A stretch of DNA of 8,556 nucleotides from assembly GCA_027056465.1 (NCBI GenBank), contig JALUKS010000143.1, positions 1 to 8,556 on the forward strand, written 5' to 3'. How positions within the stretch are numbered: position 1 is the stretch's first letter; every line of letters begins with the position of its first letter. Origin of the DNA: Sulfurimonas sp. Its GTDB lineage: Bacteria > Campylobacterota > Campylobacteria > Campylobacterales > Sulfurimonadaceae. Below are positions 6,962 to 8,556 of this stretch, piece by piece. The notes beneath the pieces were generated by a model, which did not search any database, was not told where the DNA came from, and saw only the letters and a program-made list of their open reading frames with translations. Made by a program: the position numbers and the translations under genes.

Positions 6962-6993
6962 TTAACGATACATTAACAGACTTATGAGACAAT
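6962..6993 (+). promoter_or_regulatory. Paired TAAC repeat plus -10-like box, promoter of the cytochrome c operon
   Basis: TTAAC at 6962-6966 and TTAAC at 6973-6977 are direct repeats 11 bp apart, followed after 10 bp by GACAAT (6988-6993). The geometry is the same as at 5579-5610. It lies in the 77 bp gap between the lipoprotein stop and the cytochrome start. The -10 match is weaker than at 5605, so this promoter would depend more on an activator. A TATAAA-like stretch at 6998-7003 is an alternative -10. Confidence 0.6.
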
Positions 6994-7021
6994 GCAATAT
7001 AAATTATTTTAAGGAAAAAAT

Positions 7022-7408
7022 ATGAGAAAAATATTTATTGCTTCATTAGCGTTAAGTGGGCTTCTTTTTGCACAGAGTGCCGAAGAGATTATAGATGAAA
7101 ACGGATGTCTTGCCTGCCATGCAGTGGCAAGTAAAAAAGCCGCTCCTGCCTTTGCAGGTATTGGAAAAAGAAACAAGCGTTTTGAAGGTGCGAATGCAAA
7201 AAGCACCATTATGAACTCAATCAAAAATGGCTCATCGGGGAAATACCCTATGTTTTCAGAGAGTGCTATGCCTCCATTTGCAAATCTTTCTCAAGAAGAG
7301 TTATCAACTCTTGCTGATTATATCTTGGCACAATCTTCCAAAGCACATGGTAGAGGAAATGGTCGAGGTATGGGTCAAGGAATGGGAATGGGAAGAGGTA
7401 TGAACTAA
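7022..7408 (+). CDS. Periplasmic monohaem cytochrome c (class I) with Gly/Met/Arg-rich tail
   Basis: A 128-residue exported electron carrier. The signal peptide (about 1-17 or 1-20, LLFAQSA) is followed by a single haem-binding motif, C29-L-A-C32-H33. M83 in ESAMPPF is the likely second axial haem ligand, and a closing helix LSQEELSTLADYILAQ (89-104) completes a small class I fold like c551/c553. The KNGSSGKYPMF segment before the Met loop is typical. The last 20 residues or so (from about 109) are an unusual extension of Gly, Arg, Asn and four Met, with the pattern GRGMGQGMGMGRGM. This resembles the Gly-rich tail of the preceding lipoprotein; methionines of this type can bind copper(I), but that is only a suggestion. 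AAGGAA (7011-7016) precedes the ATG. The stop shares one base with the next gene's start (TAATG), so translation is coupled. Confidence 0.92.
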   Translation: MRKIFIASLALSGLLFAQSAEEIIDENGCLACHAVASKKAAPAFAGIGKRNKRFEGANAKSTIMNSIKNGSSGKYPMFSESAMPPFANLSQEELSTLADYILAQSSKAHGRGNGRGMGQGMGMGRGMN

Positions 7409-8001
7409 TGAGATATCCTCCATTTTTTGATACTATAGAGAGTATCATTGTTTATGATGATTTATGTAAGTTTTTAGGTGTAAATGAGGATGGTATATTA
7501 GAATTTTCTTATGCCGACATAGTCAAATCAGCAGGTCACAGTTGTGCTACTGTTGCTGGTGCTTATCTGATGGCACAAAAAGGGCTACAAGCTCTCTATA
7601 AAGAGGAAACTCCTCATCGTGGTAAGATAAAAGTAGAGCTTCAAAAATCAACTAGAGATGAAAATAGCGGTGTAGTTGGGGCAGTTATCTCCAATATCAC
7701 TGGTGCAACTTCTGACTTTGGTTTTGGTGGAATACCTACTGGAAAATATAATCGAAGAGATTTACTCTTTTTTGAAGTAGAGATGAATCATGACCTCTCT
7801 CTTACTCGTCTTGATAGTGGTGAAAAAGTGTATGTGGACTATAAACCACAAAAAGTAGTGAATCCTATGGCAATTTTAAAGAGTGCTATCAAGCCTGATG
7901 CGACACAAGAGGATAAAGAGAGTTTTCCTCAAAGATTTCAAAAAATGGTGCAAACTGTTTTTGAGAATGCCGATGAAGTTATTGAAATTACTCACGCTTA
8001 G
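7408..8001 (+). CDS. FmdE-like cytosolic protein
   Basis: A 197-residue soluble protein without signal peptide or membrane segments. The central motif SAGHSCATVAGAYLMAQKGL (41-60), with H44 and C46, and the stretch VVGAVISNITGATSDFGFGGI (split across 89-109), then YNRRDLLFFEVE, match my recollection of FmdE-family proteins. Those are named after a gene in a methanogen formylmethanofuran dehydrogenase operon, but many occur in organisms without that enzyme, and their function is unclear. H44, C46 and perhaps C20 are plausible metal ligands. The ATG overlaps the last base of the cytochrome stop, and AGAGG (7394-7398) inside the cytochrome tail serves as ribosome site. It is the only cytosolic product between exported ones, so it may assist maturation or metal handling; that is conjecture. 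The family call rests on motif memory. Confidence 0.62.
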   Translation: MRYPPFFDTIESIIVYDDLCKFLGVNEDGILEFSYADIVKSAGHSCATVAGAYLMAQKGLQALYKEETPHRGKIKVELQKSTRDENSGVVGAVISNITGATSDFGFGGIPTGKYNRRDLLFFEVEMNHDLSLTRLDSGEKVYVDYKPQKVVNPMAILKSAIKPDATQEDKESFPQRFQKMVQTVFENADEVIEITHA

Positions 8002-8401
8002 CCTACTTTGTAGTGCATTAGCACTACAGGCAGAGACTTTAACAGTAATCGCAACAGGACTAGAGAATAATCATGGAGAGGTACAGTTCTCCCTTTACAA
8101 TAAAGATGGGACAATTCCAGATAAAGAGCTGAATAAATACTATAAAATGCAACGCGTATCTATAAACAATAAAGAAGCAAAAATAGTTTTTAAGGATTTA
8201 CCAAAAGGTAGATATGCCGTTAATCTGTTTCATGATGAAAATAACAACAGTAAGCTTGATAAAGGTCTCTTCACTCCAAAAGAGGGTGTAGGGCTATCAA
8301 ACTTTCAAACAATAAATCTCTTCCATTTACCAAACTTTAAAAAAGCAAGTTTTCTCTTAAATCAAGACAAAGAGATTAAGATTAAAATCATCTATTTTTG
8401 A
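7973..8401 (+). CDS. Secreted DUF2141 protein
   Basis: A 142-residue exported protein. The signal peptide MKLLKLLTLSLLCSALALQA (cleavage after residue 20) is followed by a compact beta-sandwich-like domain. Family hallmarks are LTVIATGLENNHGEVQFSLYN at the start of the mature chain (split here: LTVIATGL, then HGEVQFSLYN), FKDLPKGRYAVNLFHDEN, the acidic NNSKLD loop that may bind calcium, PKEGVGLSN, and a final strand IKIKIIYF. Length fits the family. The start ATG 7973 lies 29 bp inside the FmdE-like gene in another frame, with GAGA at 7963-7966; ATG 7967 would add two residues and is too close to that site. Coupled translation with the preceding genes is likely. The stop TGA abuts the insertion-sequence end, yet the C-terminus looks intact. 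DUF2141 proteins have no settled function. Confidence 0.83.
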   Translation: MKLLKLLTLSLLCSALALQAETLTVIATGLENNHGEVQFSLYNKDGTIPDKELNKYYKMQRVSINNKEAKIVFKDLPKGRYAVNLFHDENNNSKLDKGLFTPKEGVGLSNFQTINLFHLPNFKKASFLLNQDKEIKIKIIYF

Positions 8402-8423
8402 GAGTGTTCAAAATTCTGTGTCA
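8402..8423 (+). repeat. Candidate left terminal inverted repeat of the insertion sequence
   Basis: A 22-base stretch starting GAGTGTTCAAAATTCTG and ending TGTCA. It resembles ends I recall for IS256-type elements (TGT-rich, with AAAATT or AATTTTGTGT cores). Only one end is in the window, so it cannot be confirmed. Confidence 0.4.
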
Positions 8424-8435
8424 GCCTGATATAAT
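8407..8435 (+). promoter_or_regulatory. Putative transposase promoter
   Basis: TTCAAA (8407-8412), 17 bp spacer, TATAAT (8430-8435), about 23 nt before the transposase ATG. The -35 lies within the candidate terminal repeat, as is common for insertion sequences, where bound transposase can then repress its own gene. Confidence 0.45.
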
Positions 8436-8458
8436 AAGAAAATAAAAGGTTGATAAAG

Positions 8459-8556
8459 ATGAGTAAATTAGAAAATAGAGGTTTTGATTTTGATGATGCA
8501 GTTACTGATATCATGAATGGTAAAAGTATCAGTGGAAAAGATGGTGTACTTGCACC
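8459..8556 (+). CDS. IS256-family (Mutator-type) transposase, N-terminal fragment
   Basis: ATG at 8459 with AAGG (8446-8449) 9 nt upstream. The frame is open to the window edge, giving 32 codons plus a partial one. The residues DFDDAVTDIMNGKSISGKD then GVLAP match the N-terminal pattern of many IS256-type transposases, in which a G-K-x-(L/I)-x-G-K-D-G-x-L-x-P segment precedes the conserved LLK/LIK-x-L-T-E-A-A-L region. The DDE catalytic residues lie outside the window. The call rests on this short motif and on the adjacent terminal repeat. Confidence 0.6.
   Translation, partial: MSKLENRGFDFDDAVTDIMNGKSISGKDGVLA

Larger units (their letters stand above)
8402..8556 (+). mobile_element. Left end of a probable IS256-family insertion sequence, partial
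   Basis: This stretch starts with a probable terminal inverted repeat (8402-8423), followed by a promoter and the beginning of a transposase gene. The element runs off the right edge, so the right repeat and target duplication cannot be seen. The insertion point is directly after the stop codon of the DUF2141 gene. Confidence 0.5.

Noticed and set aside
7009..7448. Minus-strand frames opposite the cytochrome c gene (7009-7224, 7266-7448)
   Set aside because: They mirror a well-supported cytochrome gene and show no family motif or start signals.
7883..7972. Upstream start for the DUF2141 protein, adding 30 residues
   Set aside because: The extra residues are basic and lie before a textbook signal peptide; they are an out-of-frame reading of the FmdE-like gene. 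ATG 7973 has a suitable ribosome site.

Overview
The window looks like chromosomal DNA from a Campylobacterota bacterium (Sulfurimonas/Sulfurovum type). The reasons are the AT-rich composition, tightly packed genes, heavy AAA/TTT/TTA codon use, extended -10 promoters without clear -35 boxes, and the gene repertoire: short c-type cytochrome, LpxR family protein, an OmpR-type regulator with a compact kinase, and a DUF2202 lipoprotein. This assignment is inference from style, not a database match. No tRNA, rRNA, CRISPR array or convincing rho-independent terminator was seen, and no gene-free stretch exceeds 130 bp.

Layout. Bases 1-1909 (minus strand) hold glutamate decarboxylase (gadB) followed 21 bp later by a membrane-anchored HD-GYP phosphodiesterase that runs off the left edge. 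Divergent from gadB is a six-helix membrane protein of YrhK-like type (1981-2733) built from three copies of a two-helix unit. It meets, tail to tail with overlapping stop codons, an outer-membrane LpxR-family lipid A deacylase (2730-3728, minus). Divergent from lpxR starts a plus-strand block that fills the rest of the window: an OmpR-type response regulator (3857-4510), its overlapping histidine kinase (4497-5567), a DUF2202 ferritin-like lipoprotein (5643-6944), a monohaem cytochrome c (7022-7408), an FmdE-like cytosolic protein (7408-8001) and a secreted DUF2141 protein (7973-8401). The block is cut by the left end of a probable IS256-family insertion sequence, whose transposase starts at 8459 and leaves the window.

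How the parts work together. The main signal beyond the genes is a paired 5-base repeat, [TC]TAAC-N6-[TC]TAAC (11 bp period). It occurs three times, each time in an intergenic gap and each time 10-11 bp ahead of a -10-like hexamer: before the response regulator itself, before the DUF2202 lipoprotein and before cytochrome c. Tandem sites one helical turn apart in the -35 position are what an OmpR/PhoB-type activator uses. The simplest reading is an autoregulated two-component system that switches on a neighbouring cell-envelope cassette (ferritin-like lipoprotein, cytochrome c with a Gly/Met/Arg tail, FmdE-like protein, DUF2141 protein). The signal and the biochemical job of this cassette are unknown. 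A redox or metal-related role is a guess from the protein families.
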